From the NCBI GenBank assembly GCA_028023455.1, contig JAQFVV010012404.1, forward strand, positions 14,185,000 to 14,248,999: DNA of 64,000 bases. Direction: 5' to 3'. Below are positions 1 through 11,744 of the stretch, in pieces; the first letter of the stretch is position 1; every line of letters starts with the position of its first letter. The notes below the pieces were generated by a model. It had not been told where the DNA came from and did not search any database. It saw nothing but the letters and a program-made list of their open reading frames with translations. The position numbers and the translations under genes are program-made. This stretch comes from Epiperipatus broadwayi. Lineage: Eukaryota > Onychophora > Udeonychophora > Euonychophora > Peripatidae.

Positions 1-396
1 AAAGCTACAAAGCCAAAAATAAAGTTTTATCATCTGGACATGTCATTAGTGGAACTTCAGAAAGAGAAAAATGATGTATGATAAGTATTAGTTTGGTATC
101 AAAGAGACTACAGAAACCAATAACAAAACTTGAAAGATAAATTATGCAGCCTTTATACAATTTGATTAGTTTAATATTTTGTATTAAATATATCTTATAT
201 TTAATGATTATTTATGCATACAAAGTTCACCATGGAGTAGGGCAGTATAAATATATTAATGTTATCAAATGTAGACTGAATGTAAATATAAAAAAGTCAG
301 TTATAATATACTACAAATCCTAAAAACATAGAAAAATGTAGAGTGATATTGTATTAATTATTTCATATACTTCTGTTTAATAATAATAGATATATT

Positions 397-480
397 TATC
401 TTTAACCAAAGTTTAAAGGTGTATCTGGGTTAAAAAATTTAATTTCTTATCTAAAATGATAAGTAAGAATCATTAAAGAA
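397..480 (+). repeat. Dispersed repeat R1, copy a
   Basis: About 80 bp resembling two other places in the window (20127-20235 and 32551-32660). The shared core reads roughly TTTAAAGTTTATATCTGGGCTA, followed by an AATTTAATAAA-like stretch and a TTAATAATAATCATT-like stretch. This copy is the most diverged of the three. In the 32.5 kb copy the repeat lies inside the unit that carries a hammerhead ribozyme, so it may be a fragment of the same element. No coding potential is visible. The rest of 1-540 shows nothing recognisable. Confidence 0.45.
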
Positions 481-540
481 TTTATCTGAGGAATTTGATA
501 TCTTCAGAATAAATTGTAATAACTGAATTATAACTAGTCA

Positions 541-542
<2 letters not shown>

Positions 543-629
<87 letters not shown>
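543..629. repeat. (TA)n microsatellite, target of RTE copy 1
   Basis: About 87 bp of uninterrupted TA. It ends exactly where the 5' end of the RTE element begins. A shorter TA run (from about 3925) follows the element's 3' tail, so the retrotransposon appears to have inserted into a pre-existing TA tract. Confidence 0.9.
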
Positions 630-630
<1 letters not shown>

Positions 631-632
<2 letters not shown>

Positions 633-955
633 TGCAGAAAGGAGTTTGCTATTAACTGAAAGGAGACCCTTTGATTCCTCTTGGAGGCCTTAAAGGAACC
701 AAGCAGGGCAAATTCCTAATGTCCACTCCATACATTCTTGTCGTTGCAGCTGTTATTACTATGTGATTATTCATATAGTATACAGACATGGATGGGCTGC
801 TCACCAACATGCATTAGCCAGCATGGTGAGTTTATTGGCTTTTTACCTCTGAGTTTAAAATCAAGAAACACCATGGTCTTTCTTCTCAGTGCCTGATAAG
901 GCAGAATGAATGTTTGTGTAAATGATAAATATTTTTCCAATACATATATACAATT
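631..955 (+). other. RTE 5' leader
   Basis: The leader before the ORF is conserved with 14225-14550 and with 62769-62995 (inverted there). It is richer in GC than the surroundings and has no long ORF. It probably contains the internal promoter such elements need, but no promoter motif can be named. Confidence 0.6.
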
Positions 956-3904
956 ATGGCAGACAAAAATAAAGCATGGCCCTTATTTCCAGGAGGCTGT
1001 AAAGTCACCAACCAAGGCAGCGGTTGGTGGCTGAAGGCGGAGGGTGCTAAGAATCCCCTGATTGCGGACCCAGGCTGCCATTTGATGATGACTTTTTATT
1101 TAGGTACTTACAACTGCAGATCACTTTCAAGTGAAGGAAGATTGCAAGAATTAGAAGAAGAACTGTCTTATATTAAATGGGACATTATTGTACTTTGTGA
1201 AGTTAGAAGAAAAGGAGAAGAAACAATTGATTTAAAAAGTGGACATATACTCTATTATAAAGGCACACATATTGGAAATACAAGTGGAGTAGGATTCATT
1301 ATAAATAAAAAGTGGAAGAACAATATTGTGGAGATTGATGGTGTATCGGACAGAGTGGCAAGATTAGGTATACAACTTAATAGCAGATACCAAATGCAGA
1401 TAATTTAGATTTATGCCCCAACAAGTTCTCATAGTGATGAAGTAGTAGAAGATTTTTATATGGATGTACAAAAGGCTTTTTATCAGAGTAAACAACATTT
1501 TAAAATTGTTATGGGAGACTTTAATGCTAGAATTGGTAGACAAATGAAAGATGAAATTGCTGTAGGTGATTTTGGTTATGGTAATAGAAATGAGAGAGGA
1601 CATAGACTTGTGGAGTTTGCAGAAAAAAAAAACTTTATATTATGAATTCATTTTTTGAAAAAAATGTTAAAAGGAAATCGACATGGAAGCATCCGAATGA
1701 AGGTACAGCAGAATTGGATTATATTGTGACTAACAGAAAATACATATTTCAAGATTGTAATGTTCTTAATAAATTTAACACAGGAAGTGATCATCGATTA
1801 GTAAGGTGTAAGTTACATGTTAATGTAAAACTAGAGAGACAAAAATTATTAAGAAAAACAATATTTACAGTTGATATTCCTAATCTTCAGAAACATTCTA
1901 ATGAATTTAAATTAGAACTTACAAATAGGTTTCAAGTGTTAGGAGATTTTGAACATGATTCAGATTTGAATGAAATTAATATGAAAATAACTGATATACT
2001 TTTAAAAACTGCAACAAACATAGCTGGTAGAAAAAAGCAGCAATTGACTAATAAAATTTCTACTGAGACTAGAGAATTTATGAAGAAAAGAAGGAATATG
2101 AAGATATACAAAAATGATGTATTAAAAAGAATTGAATATCTCGAATTTTGTAAAATGGTATGGAAAAGAGTTGAAAATGATATAAGAAAGTATAACTGTG
2201 AAATAGCAAGGAAAGCTGTAGAAGAAAATAAAAGTCTCAAAAATGTTAAACAACATTTTGGTATTGGTAGGAAATTTATATCTGCAATAAGAAAAAAAAG
2301 ATGGAATTATTACTAAAAAGAGAGATGACATCATGAAATTGGTAGAAGATTTTTATCAAGAATTACATAGTAATAAAGAACAAGTACCTCCTATATCTAT
2401 TACATCTTCCAAATTGCCCAGAATTTTAAATGAAGAAGTGAGACATGCAATTAAGTGTATGAAGAAAGGAAAGGCTCCAGGAAATGATGGAATTATAATT
2501 GATATATTAAAAGAAGCAGGTGAAGAAATAGAAACAATTTTAGCAAAGTTATATACCAAATGTCTAAATGATAAAGATGTACCGGAAGATTGGAAGAATG
2601 CAGTAATAATATTAATATTTAAAAAAGGTGATAAAGAAGATATTAGAAATTACAGGCCTATCAGCCTTTTATCAGTTTTATATAAAAATTTTACCAAGAT
2701 AATTACAACTCATCTACAGAGAACTTTGGATTTCCACCAACCAAGAGAACAAGCAGGATTTAAAAGTGGTTTTAGTACAATAGATCATATCCAGGTATTG
2801 AGAGAAGTCATAGAAAGGACAAATGAATATGAGTTGTCATTATGTTTTGGATTTGTAGATTATGAAAAGGCATTCGATTCTATACACATTTCTTCAGTGA
2901 TTAAAGCATTGGATCATCAAGGTATAGATCCAGGATATTGTCATATTTTAAAGAATATTTATAAAAATGCAACAGCAACAATTAGATTACATAATGATAC
3001 TGGAAAAATTCAACATTGAGAATGGTGTAAGACAAGGTGACTCCATATCTCCAAAACTCTTTACAGCAGTGCTGCAAGAAGTATTTTGTGGATTAAAATG
3101 GGAAACTAAAGGAGTGAAAGTAAATGGAGAGTATTTAAGTCATTTAGATTTCGCAGATGATGTAGTTGTTTTTGCAAATAATGCTTCAGAGCTGCAGGAA
3201 ATGTTGCAGGAGTTAGCAGATGAAAGTAGAAAAGTAGGACTAAAGATAAATGTTAAAAAGACTAAAGTAATGTTTAATCGATTTGCTCAAAATATGAAAA
3301 TAAAGATTGATTATGAAGAATTAGAAGAAGTTAACAGTTACAAATACCTTGGTCAGATTATTAATACAGATGGAAACATAATGGAGGAAATTAATCATAG
3401 AATTAAACTTGGTTGGAATGCTTTTGGTAGAAATAACTTGATACTAAAAGGAAATATGCCTATGTGTTTGAAAAGGATGTTTTTTAACAAATGTGTTTTA
3501 CCAGTTCTTACTTATGGATCTGAGACTTGGACACTTAATAGAAGAGCAATACAGAGACTTCAGACCACTCAAAGGAGTATGGAGAGATGTATGTTGGGAG
3601 TGACAAGAAGAGATCGAAAACGCAATGTATGGGTAAGACAACAAACAGGTGTTACTGACCTTATTGAAAAAATTAAAAGATTGGAGTTGAGCTGGACATA
3701 TTGCTAGAAGAGATGATAATAGATGGACAATTGAAATTTTAAACTGGATTCCAAGAGATTGTAAAAGACCCAGAAAGAGACCACATGTGAGAAGGATGGA
3801 TGAAATAAGAAAATGTGCAGGGGTGTTGTGGAGAAGAGAAGCTAAATATCAGAGAAGATGGATTAAACTTGGAGAGACCTTTATCCTGCAGTGGATTGAT
3901 AATG
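956..3904 (+). pseudogene. Broken endonuclease/reverse transcriptase ORF of RTE copy 1
   Basis: The N-terminal part is an apurinic-endonuclease-like domain that nicks target DNA: TYNCRSL near 1105, LCEVRRK near 1195, YAPT near 1415, GDFNARIG near 1517, LDYI near 1715 and GSDHRLV near 1786 supply the usual Asn, Glu, Asp, Asn, Asp and His residues. The reverse transcriptase follows: GKAPGNDG near 2470, NYRPISLLS near 2650, EQAGFKSGFSTIDHI near 2750, FVDYEKAFDS near 2850, GVRQGDSISP near 3027 and the catalytic FADD near 3150. A C-terminal region with LTYGSETWTL near 3508 closes the protein. Breaks: a TAG at 1406-1408 where the antisense copy has CAG, a one-base loss in the A run near 1625, an extra A near 2290, a frame change near 3010 and another near 3690. 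All are judged against the copy at 60.2-62.7 kb. Confidence 0.9.
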
Positions 3905-3928
3905 GTTGTTGATGATGATGATGATATA

Positions 3929-4087
3929 TATATCATTAAGAGCCAGTCAACACAAAATACAAATAAAATTTAAATACAGGTATATTGTTTATACTGAACT
4001 TAATGTAATTAGAAAGATTTTGAACTAGACTTTCAAGCTCCCTACAGCTATCCACTCTATTTTATACAACCAATACACATAACCACA
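3929..4087. other. Spacer between RTE copy 1 and hairpin
   Basis: AT-rich sequence with no recognisable feature except the TA run directly after the LINE tail. Confidence 0.5.
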
Positions 4088-4169
4088 TGTATGTGGAAAT
4101 GATAAATAATTTATGCCGAAACAGCATTTATCAGCTAGTTGATCCAGATCATCATTTCCCACACATACA
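4088..4169 (-). ncRNA. Degenerate hammerhead-like hairpin
   Basis: On the minus strand this reads GATGATCTGG, then a linker, then CTGATAA (4134-4128), a perfect 6-bp stem ATGCTG/CGGCAT with a TTT loop (4127-4113), then AAAT. It parallels the intact hammerhead at 32729-32788 (CTGATGA, stem II, GAAA). Two core positions are lost: CTGATGA has become CTGATAA, and the G of GAAA is missing. The outer arms 4088-4103 and 4151-4169 pair with each other, making a long hairpin. Stem II is intact although its closing pair is A-T rather than the expected G-C. I infer a diverged, probably inactive member of the same family. (CA)n and (TA)n follow at 4173-4210. Confidence 0.5.
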
Positions 4170-4172
4170 AAC

Positions 4173-4174
4173 AA

Positions 4175-4210
<36 letters not shown>
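4173..4210. repeat. (CA)n(TA)n microsatellite
   Basis: A compound dinucleotide tract next to the hammerhead-like hairpin. Confidence 0.85.
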
Positions 4211-4211
<1 letters not shown>

Positions 4212-7200
4212 AAATCAGTGCTTAGTTTATATTAAGACAGCAAATCTTCAAACCTTCATGGACAAGCTTCAATCTTTTCCACCCAGGTAGCCAAATTAGT
4301 TTGAGAATATTCCATGTTATATAGATATATAACTGTTATTGAAGTATATTAGGCATGAACTAAAAGCATATATTTTTTTCATATTTTGTTCATATATCTG
4401 CAATGTTTCTTTAATTTTTAAAATATTGCAAAGAAAAAGTTATTCATTAATATAATTGTATTAAAATTAATCATCATTAATTAGTTTTACATTATAATTG
4501 GGTATTTTATGATTAGATTAATGAATAATTTCTGTAATCAGGGAAATATAGCTTTGATATTTTGGCCATTGATTTGGTGGTCCTGCTCTCCCTTCAGATA
4601 CCAGATTCTTTTAGATTAGTTATAGAGAAATTTTTAGTTAGATTTAAGTTTAAGAATTGACTGAAACCCAACTGTTGTAAAATTATACAAAGTGGATGAA
4701 CATAATACTATTTTAATAAATAATTAAATTAGCAGTTATAATAAGCAACTGTGAGATACAGGCTTTAATATATGGTATGTGAAAAAGCAGTTTGAGATGA
4801 TTGGGTAGAAGTTACTGCAATCAACCGATGCTTTCGATCATCACAGGAGTTAATATAAGGCAATTCTGTAATGATAAACTGTAATATACAAACTAAATTT
4901 CATCAACTTTTTATTATTGCTAGCATTATTTTTTAAACTTGTCAATGTTTCTTTTCCACTTTTAATTCAATAATTAAAATTAAACAAACTAAGGATAAAA
5001 TATAACTTATTTTGTAAATAAATTTTATTCAAGTCATAATTCTGGGGGGGGGGGATGTAAAAAGATAATCATAATTCCCTATCCTTAATAACCATGCAGA
5101 TATTTTATAAATATTTAATTTTAATCTTTCTGTTTTATTTTACTAGTTATAAACAAATTAATTAAAGATAACAACTGAGTGACGCTTTTTTTTTACTTTT
5201 GACAAACAATTTCTTGCACTTTTATGATAGCATTTCACATTAATGTAAGTATATAAATTATCATACTTTTTATATTTTAATTGAGAATAAGTGCTGTTTG
5301 TGTTAACTAAATTACTAAATCATTTATGCCACAGGCTTTTCGCTTGATTAATTGATTAGAAAAGTATATAATGCTTTGAAAAATTGAAGAAAAAAAAGGG
5401 TTAAAAGGATTCCATTATTATAAAAATAAATATGTGATTAAAAAGCCTTAAAAATCATTAAATCAATAATTCTGGAGGAATTTCGTCAATATTATGAATT
5501 TGATGTTACTATACTTACATTTCAAAGCCTTTATTTGCATATTAGTTCAAACTTCTATATTTATACATAGGATAGTGGAAGAATAGTGTGCAGTGCACAA
5601 AGTAGGCATGTGATTATATTGTCATGATCTTTACATTGTTATAAGTTTGTATTATGCATTTTACAAAAACTAATTAATTAATGTTTTTACATTGCTTAAA
5701 AAGATTTATATATTTTTTTTGTTAACCAGTTTTTTTTTTTGTTGTTTATCAGTTTATGTTTAATCAGTCATTGAGTTCTTTTGTGTTGCCCTGTGAATGA
5801 ACATTTTTTAGGTTGACCTTATATTATTATCTCTGATTCTTAGTTATTGTAGCTTGTTTATTATTATCTTTGAATGACATTTGTGATTATGAGTATGGGC
5901 ATATATGCACCATGTGAACTGTAGAACATATAGTGTAAAAGTGTAAAACTTAAGTTGAGAAAATTCCTTATGAAGTTTGTGAGAGTCTGATAAGTATGTT
6001 ATTAACAATCTTTATTTTAAGTTTGCAAGGATATTATAGTCATGGGGAAAATGAAATTGTATTTCCGTCACATGGTAGGTATGCTCATCTATATTATTTT
6101 TTTTAATGAACTGTGGAAGCAAAAGAAATTTATCTCTAATGACAAGTTTCAAACATTCTTGATCAATTGCTTATTATTTATTCCCTGACAATTTAATCTT
6201 GGCTAATTTATATTTTTCCAATATCTAATCTTTGATTGCAGTAAAAGAGAATTCATACTTTCAAAATCTTCTTTAGTGATTCTAGTAGGATAACCCGGAA
6301 TTTATTTATTGGAGGAGGTCTATTAGTCAAAGTTATTTTTATTGCTTCTTAAAGAGATCGTATATAGCACAATAGGATGATAGTAAATTTAGAATTTTAT
6401 TTCGAGCATTTGCAATGTGTACAATTCTAAATAATTTATATTTGAATAATGTTATAGATATTTTTTCTGCAGACTATGTATATGTTATAAATAAACTATT
6501 TAGTGAATTTAATCATGGATTATTATGATGTTTGATTAGTTTAATGAAAAAAATAAATTTTTGAGCATATTGATAGGTATGATTTTTCCAGAAAAAAATT
6601 GAGTTGATTTATTTTTTGATTGATTTCTTGTATGTATGTTTTTTCTCATTAAGATGTTGAGATAAAATGAAAATCTGATTAAAATGATAAGTTTATCTTG
6701 GGCTATTTGAGTCTGCTATTTTCATGTTTTTTTCTAAAAGTCATGTGCGTTATTATTATTATTGAACTAGAGCTGATATTTAATTGTGTATTTTTTAGAA
6801 TATCTAGTAGAGGTGGGATTTGTTTTCTATTTCTATTTTTGTGTGTGTGTGTGTGAAAAATATATAATATCATCCGTGGAGGAGTGTTGATATGTTAGTG
6901 CTTATTGTCAATATGAATATTCATTGGAGCTCTTTTTTATGAATAGAAATAAAGAACATATATAAATATATTACAAGTAGCAGTGAACTGAGTCATAAAC
7001 TTATGGAATTGACTGTTATAAGACAATGTCTAATTATATTTTTTCATGATTCATAAGGAAGTTTATAAGCAGATAGATAATGGATTTTGGTATTTTTGTT
7101 TCTGGTGATGTCTGAAAAAGTATATTTGTTGGTACTGCAGAGATATATATTAATTGGCCTAATGTAGAGCTGCTTTTTTTTTATCACACGTGACCAATAT

Positions 7201-8700
7201 CGCTCGTAACAAAAATGCGAATTGCCTCAAAGATCTTTTTTGTGTATAGAGTGCATAATAGATAAAAGTTTTTTTTAAACTACTTATTCAAATATTTTTA
7301 TTTCTATAGAGCACATGAATATTGTTTATAAATTAGTTACAGAGGATAGACTTATCTGTATACTTAATCCTAGCAATACATACACATGTATGCATGCACT
7401 TGTGTGTGTGTGTGTATTAAATGATTTTTTGGCTGAAAAGATGTTGCTTCTGAATAATTTTGTGTGTGTGTGTGTGTGCTTGATATAATGAGGTTTTAAT
7501 AAAGTATGAACATTCTGAAATAAAGCAATAAAAATTATTTTACAAAGTAAGCTTTGTATATCGATACGTAATATAACTTTTCAGATAACAGGATTACATA
7601 AAAAAAAAATTCAGGCAATTTAATGAAAGTAGATAGTGTTTATCATTAATATTAAGACAGCAACGAGTTGCAGAGAAAAATTTAAAAGGTATGGGAACGC
7701 ATTATTGCTATGCGGAGAAATAACAGTTGAATCATCAAATTATAGACAGATTACTTATTTTATAAAAATATTTCACCTTATAATTGGAATTTACTATATA
7801 TATATTTAAGTAAAAATCCTTATATTTTTATACAAAAAAAATAAAGAGAACTGTAAATATGTAAGGAGGAGGGAATTTAAAAGTATTTATATCTTTTTAA
7901 TAATCACAATTTTACTAAAGAGCAATATTGAAACGGTATTTTTTATCTATCATATCGTTTCCATAGTAGTATTTTTTTTTAGTTTAAGCCCCCAAGTTGG
8001 CGTATATTAACTAAAAGAGCTTAATAAAAAGGTATAATAGTACCTATATACTGTATGTGCATATATTTTATAAATTCGTACTTCCCTGATTAACCAAAAT
8101 AACTTAACAAAAGGTATAGTAATGTATGTGGTATATCTTATAAATGCGTACTTTAAATAATGTTAATTAATCTCTATAAATAAGGTAAACCTAAATTTTA
8201 AGGTAATAAATTTAAATGGTAGAGTTAAACATTACCTGGTATGTGAATGTTTACACATATATATATGGGAAAGAAGTTTGCAGGGTTATAGATTTTAAAC
8301 TTTGTTGTTTCTTTTAAATTTTATTTATTTCTTGGAGATAAATCTCCTAGACTAATTAGCTCTCTTTGTCTAAAGGTTATAGTTTCTAAGATGACAGATG
8401 CACGTATATTTTAGAATGTTTACCAAGTTAAAATCTGTTTTTGTAAAATAGTTTATTTCTTGGAAATTAGCTGACCACACCTGGGTTTTAAAATTTGTAA
8501 AAACAAGAGTAAACTTAAAAGATATTAAATTTGGTTTTGTAACAAAGAGAAAGCTAAATAACTGATGCTATTTTTCTCAATTACAGAGGTATCACAGATG
8601 TAAAATAAAGATTAAAAATATCTTAACTCGTCAACAAATTATGACATTGCAAGGAGAGAGTGTGTTGTAAAAAACCCTGATTTTAATTTAAAAAGGTACA
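4211..8700. other. AT-rich spacer, no gene seen
   Basis: About 4.5 kb with no ORF of note, no motif-bearing peptide and no clear repeat family. It contains a G homopolymer near 5044-5053, short (GT)n near 6840, 7403 and 7462, many T/A runs, and an imperfect direct duplication of about 55-65 bp (8028-8091 against 8100-8153). Confidence 0.5.
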
Positions 8701-8729
8701 TTCTGTAAATTTTAAACTTGTATTACTGT

Positions 8730-8945
8730 CTGGAGATATGCCCACCTGTACAATGAAGAACGAAGATTAGAAAGGCTACCTTTTGATATCTGCCCTTGCA
8801 AGTGAGAAGTCAGCAGTGATGTGAGAAGTTTAAATCAGCAGCCTTCCCAGAAAGTAGAGATGAACCAGACTAGCCAAGAATAGCAGTGCTGAATGTCATG
8901 GAAAGAAGATGGTTCAGCAGAAAAGATCAGTAAAATAATCCACAG
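8730..8945. other. GC-richer island of unknown nature
   Basis: About 215 bp visibly less AT-rich than either flank. No frame stays open across it on either strand and I recognise no protein motif. It could be a relic of a transposable element, a non-coding exon or a processed fragment. An AATAAA-like string (gtaataaactc) follows at about 8952. Confidence 0.3.
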
Positions 8946-8959
8946 AGCTTTGTAATAAA

Positions 8960-9761
8960 CTCTCATTATTAATTTTTTAAATAATTCTAAACTAGTTGTA
9001 TATAAATGTGCACAAACTTATAATTTAAACTTTAGTAAATAAATTCTGTAATCAAGCTAAATTGTACCTAATTTCCTAAAATAATTTAAGAATAATTACT
9101 TTGTAAAACTGGCCTAACTTTTTAAAGTAAAATAACTTCATAATGTAACTCTTGATAAATTTAAATTATACTCTAGATATATTTCTATCTGTGGTTGTGC
9201 CTTTTTTTTATTTTATTATTTTTTATGGATTTATGCTATGACTTATTCAGAGTGAAGATTGATACTCAGATTTTGTAGAGGAGGGATGAGAGAGATGATT
9301 AGAAGTTCTCTATAAATAACTTATATGCATCCAAGCATACCAGACAACCTTCAGTCTGAAAACTTATCAAATATAATAAAATAGCTACTATGTATTAGCT
9401 GACTAATTATGATTGCTCATTATTAAGAAAATACCTAGTTGATTAATGCAAGAGAGAAATTTTAAAGCATATTTGAATTAAATAAGTAAGTCCTTATTAT
9501 GCTTTATTCCTCTCTAGAATTATAGTATGAAGTATAAGGATTAATTATAAGCCAAATCACCTAATTAACCTCTTTTTAGCATGTTTGGGTATGCTAAACT
9601 ATGAACTGATATACAATGGTTTAGTAGAAAGAAGCTATAGATTTAGAGCATTTTATATTTAATAATAGTTGATGATCATTAGTGTGGTGAATGTGTTCTT
9701 TATAAAGCACACGTATGCACATGTGCACCTTGCTTATATATATATATATATATATATATCC

Positions 9762-9806
<45 letters not shown>

Positions 9807-11080
9807 ATTAAATGGAATTTGATTTAAGGCCATTCCATATTCTTGTTCTGATAGCTTTTCTTAGAACTGGAACATGAGGGTCCAGATTGTTTATGTTTCA
9901 AGCTAATCAGACCTGCAGAACAAAATGTTCACTTATCATAGCATACCATCCACAGGAAATGATCATTAAGTTGATAGATCCCATGAGTAAACACACATTC
10001 GAGATGCCATTTATTTTGATTAATATAGTGCCATAGTATCAGAAACTTCACTATAACAGATCCCAGTTTATTCCGCCATTAATATTAATAAATTCAACTT
10101 TGATTTTAATGCTCGATCTAGTTACGTAATAATAATCTGTATAGAGAGCTAATTTAGGCTAGTTTCATGATACAATAATTATAATTATTAACTGTCTCTC
10201 TTGAAAGTTAACTGTTCACCAACCTTATAGGCATCTCATAGCATGAATTAGGCATAATTAAAACCATAGATTATAATGTAATAAAATTATTAAAGGAATA
10301 AGTTCCGATTTAATTGTCCAGTGCATAAGATGAGATTCTGCAACTCATTTGCTCATTTAATTGTAACACCTGTGGTGAATTCCAATGCACAGAGGGAAAG
10401 CTGTCTTAATAATTGATTTATTTTATTAAAGATATAAAATATAATATTGTTTAACATATTTTTCCATAGTTCGTTTCAATCCATTCAAATCATTAATTCT
10501 AGTTTATTTAAGTAAATTATGTAATTATGCATTATCATTCTGGGTTGGTTTATCCAATTATTAATTATCTCATAAGCCATAGATGTATGTGTTTAGTTGA
10601 GTCATCATTATAAGAGTTAATTTGTCCATGGCATGCGAATTAAAGAAGTCCTAATGTAGCCTAATATATGTCATTCATAGGGTAGTAAATCACTGAGCAC
10701 TGGTGAAAGAGATGAGGTGCAATCTGATTCATGGTCTCAATTCCTCATCTACATCAGCTTTGATGAATTTGCCAAAACTCTGGATTTTGTTGCATGAGTG
10801 TACAAATATGATCATTACAGTACAAATTATGAAAATCTATATCATTTATTATTATATAAAATATTTTATTTAACAAATATTATCTCAGCATATATATTAA
10901 TATTCTTGGTGAGCAACATGAATAATATAAATATTTTATGTATGCATAGATTAATCTATAAACACTTGATTGTTTACAAGTTCAGAAGTTACACATTCAA
11001 TAATTTGGTAAATAAATAACATTTTTGTAGATCACTTATATATATATATATAATATTATAAATCGATGTCTGTATTTCTT
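8960..11080. other. AT-rich spacer with (TA)n
   Basis: No gene recognised. It contains two (TA)n blocks at 9735-9758 and 9767-9802 and another at 11038-11053. The short ORFs here are TA-repeat or AT-bias artefacts. Confidence 0.5.
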
Positions 11081-11244
11081 CAAAATAAAATATGCAAATT
11101 TATAAATAAATATTTAAAAATACAATATTTAAAAGCTTATAAAAAATATATGTATAACCATCACTTAGGAGCACTTTATCAACTAACTTATAGCTTTGTC
11201 AACTATCATGTTTAAAATGCCAGCTTTCCCATAATTCTATGATG

Positions 11245-11535
11245 TCAACTTTCCCATAATTCTGTGATCTTAATGTTTGCTGCTTGCCTATTAACCAAAT
11301 GTTGCTTGTATTTACATATCAACATCACCTCTTTAATTTTCCTTTTATTATTATTTCTTTCAGTTTCCCATATTTTTACGTTGCTATAATTAAAATCGAA
11401 ACCATCTATACATGATTTATTATGGTCATAAAAGACAGAAGCTGATAAATTATCATTATTTTTAAAATTTTGTTTTGTATTTTGAACCCTTTTAAATAAC
11501 AATAAGTGTTCCTTTGTTCTTTTTCCAATGTGCAC
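11245..11535 (-). pseudogene. GIY-YIG endonuclease domain remnant (Penelope type)
   Basis: A 96-codon open frame with no proper start; it begins just inside the inverted arm. The peptide has the C-terminal half of a GIY-YIG nuclease as found in Penelope-like retroelements: HIGKRTKEH (the R..EH region after the GIY-YIG strands), then FDFNYSNVKIWETE, then KRKIKEVMLI with the conserved helix, then LVNRQ near the end and the terminal ELWES. The canonical GIY and YIG strands and the whole reverse transcriptase are missing upstream, so this is a 5'-truncated relic. In an intact element this domain nicks target DNA before reverse transcription. The frame is open, but with no start and no RT it is not expected to function. 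Confidence 0.65.
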
Positions 11536-11573
11536 TTAAGTGACAGTTATACATATATTTTTTATAAGCTTTT

Positions 11574-11677
11574 TTTTTAAGTGTCATAGCATCGGCCGGG
11601 ATGCGAACCCGCAACCTGGGCAACTGCCTGCAAGTGCAAGGCAGTCGCACTGACCTCTCGACCGCCAATGCAAGACA
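11574..11677 (-). mobile_element. tRNA-derived SINE inside the Penelope-like arm
   Basis: On the minus strand a tRNA-like head (GGCGGTCGAGAGGTCAG as box A region, GCGGGTTCGCATCC as box B region) runs into ATGCTATGACACTT and an A tail, seen here as T's at 11570-11578. An 11-bp direct repeat (tataagctttt at 11563-11573 and 11678-11688) flanks it as target duplication. It belongs to the same family as 20418, 24280, 29540 and 32862. It has an extra block in the anticodon region compared with the 24.3 kb copy. Confidence 0.8.
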
Positions 11678-11744
11678 TATAAGCTTTTAAATACTGTATT
11701 TTTAAATATTTATTTATAAATTTTCATATATATATATATAAATC

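Larger units (their letters stand above)
631..3928 (+). mobile_element. RTE-clade LINE, copy 1: full length, non-functional
   Basis: A non-LTR retrotransposon with a leader of about 320 bp, a single endonuclease-reverse transcriptase reading frame and a short 3' end ending in TGATGATGATGATG. The 5' terminus (gctgcagaaagg) recurs at 14225 and, inverted, at 62769, which marks it as the true start of the family. The short 3' UTR with a simple-repeat tail instead of poly(A) is typical of the RTE clade. It sits in a TA tract, so a target duplication cannot be told from the microsatellite. The ORF is broken several times (next entry), so the copy cannot make its own protein, but its length suggests a reasonably recent insertion. 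Confidence 0.9.
11090..11729 (-). mobile_element. Penelope-like element fragment with inverted arms, split by a SINE
   Basis: An inverted repeat of about 85 bp (left arm 11090-11174; right arm 11530-11573 plus 11678-11729) encloses a GIY-YIG-type coding fragment. Both arms contain ATTTAAAAATACAATATTT-like and AAGCTTATAAAAAATATATG-like stretches in opposite orientation. The right arm is interrupted by a tRNA-derived SINE. Penelope-like elements are known for terminal repeats that may be direct or inverted and for 5'-truncated copies, which fits a C-terminal endonuclease piece between inverted arms. A MITE that captured the fragment is the alternative. Confidence 0.6.

Noticed and set aside
1932-2559. 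Minus-strand ORFs opposite RTE copy 1 (also 1364-1603)
   Set aside because: Antisense shadows of the LINE ORF.
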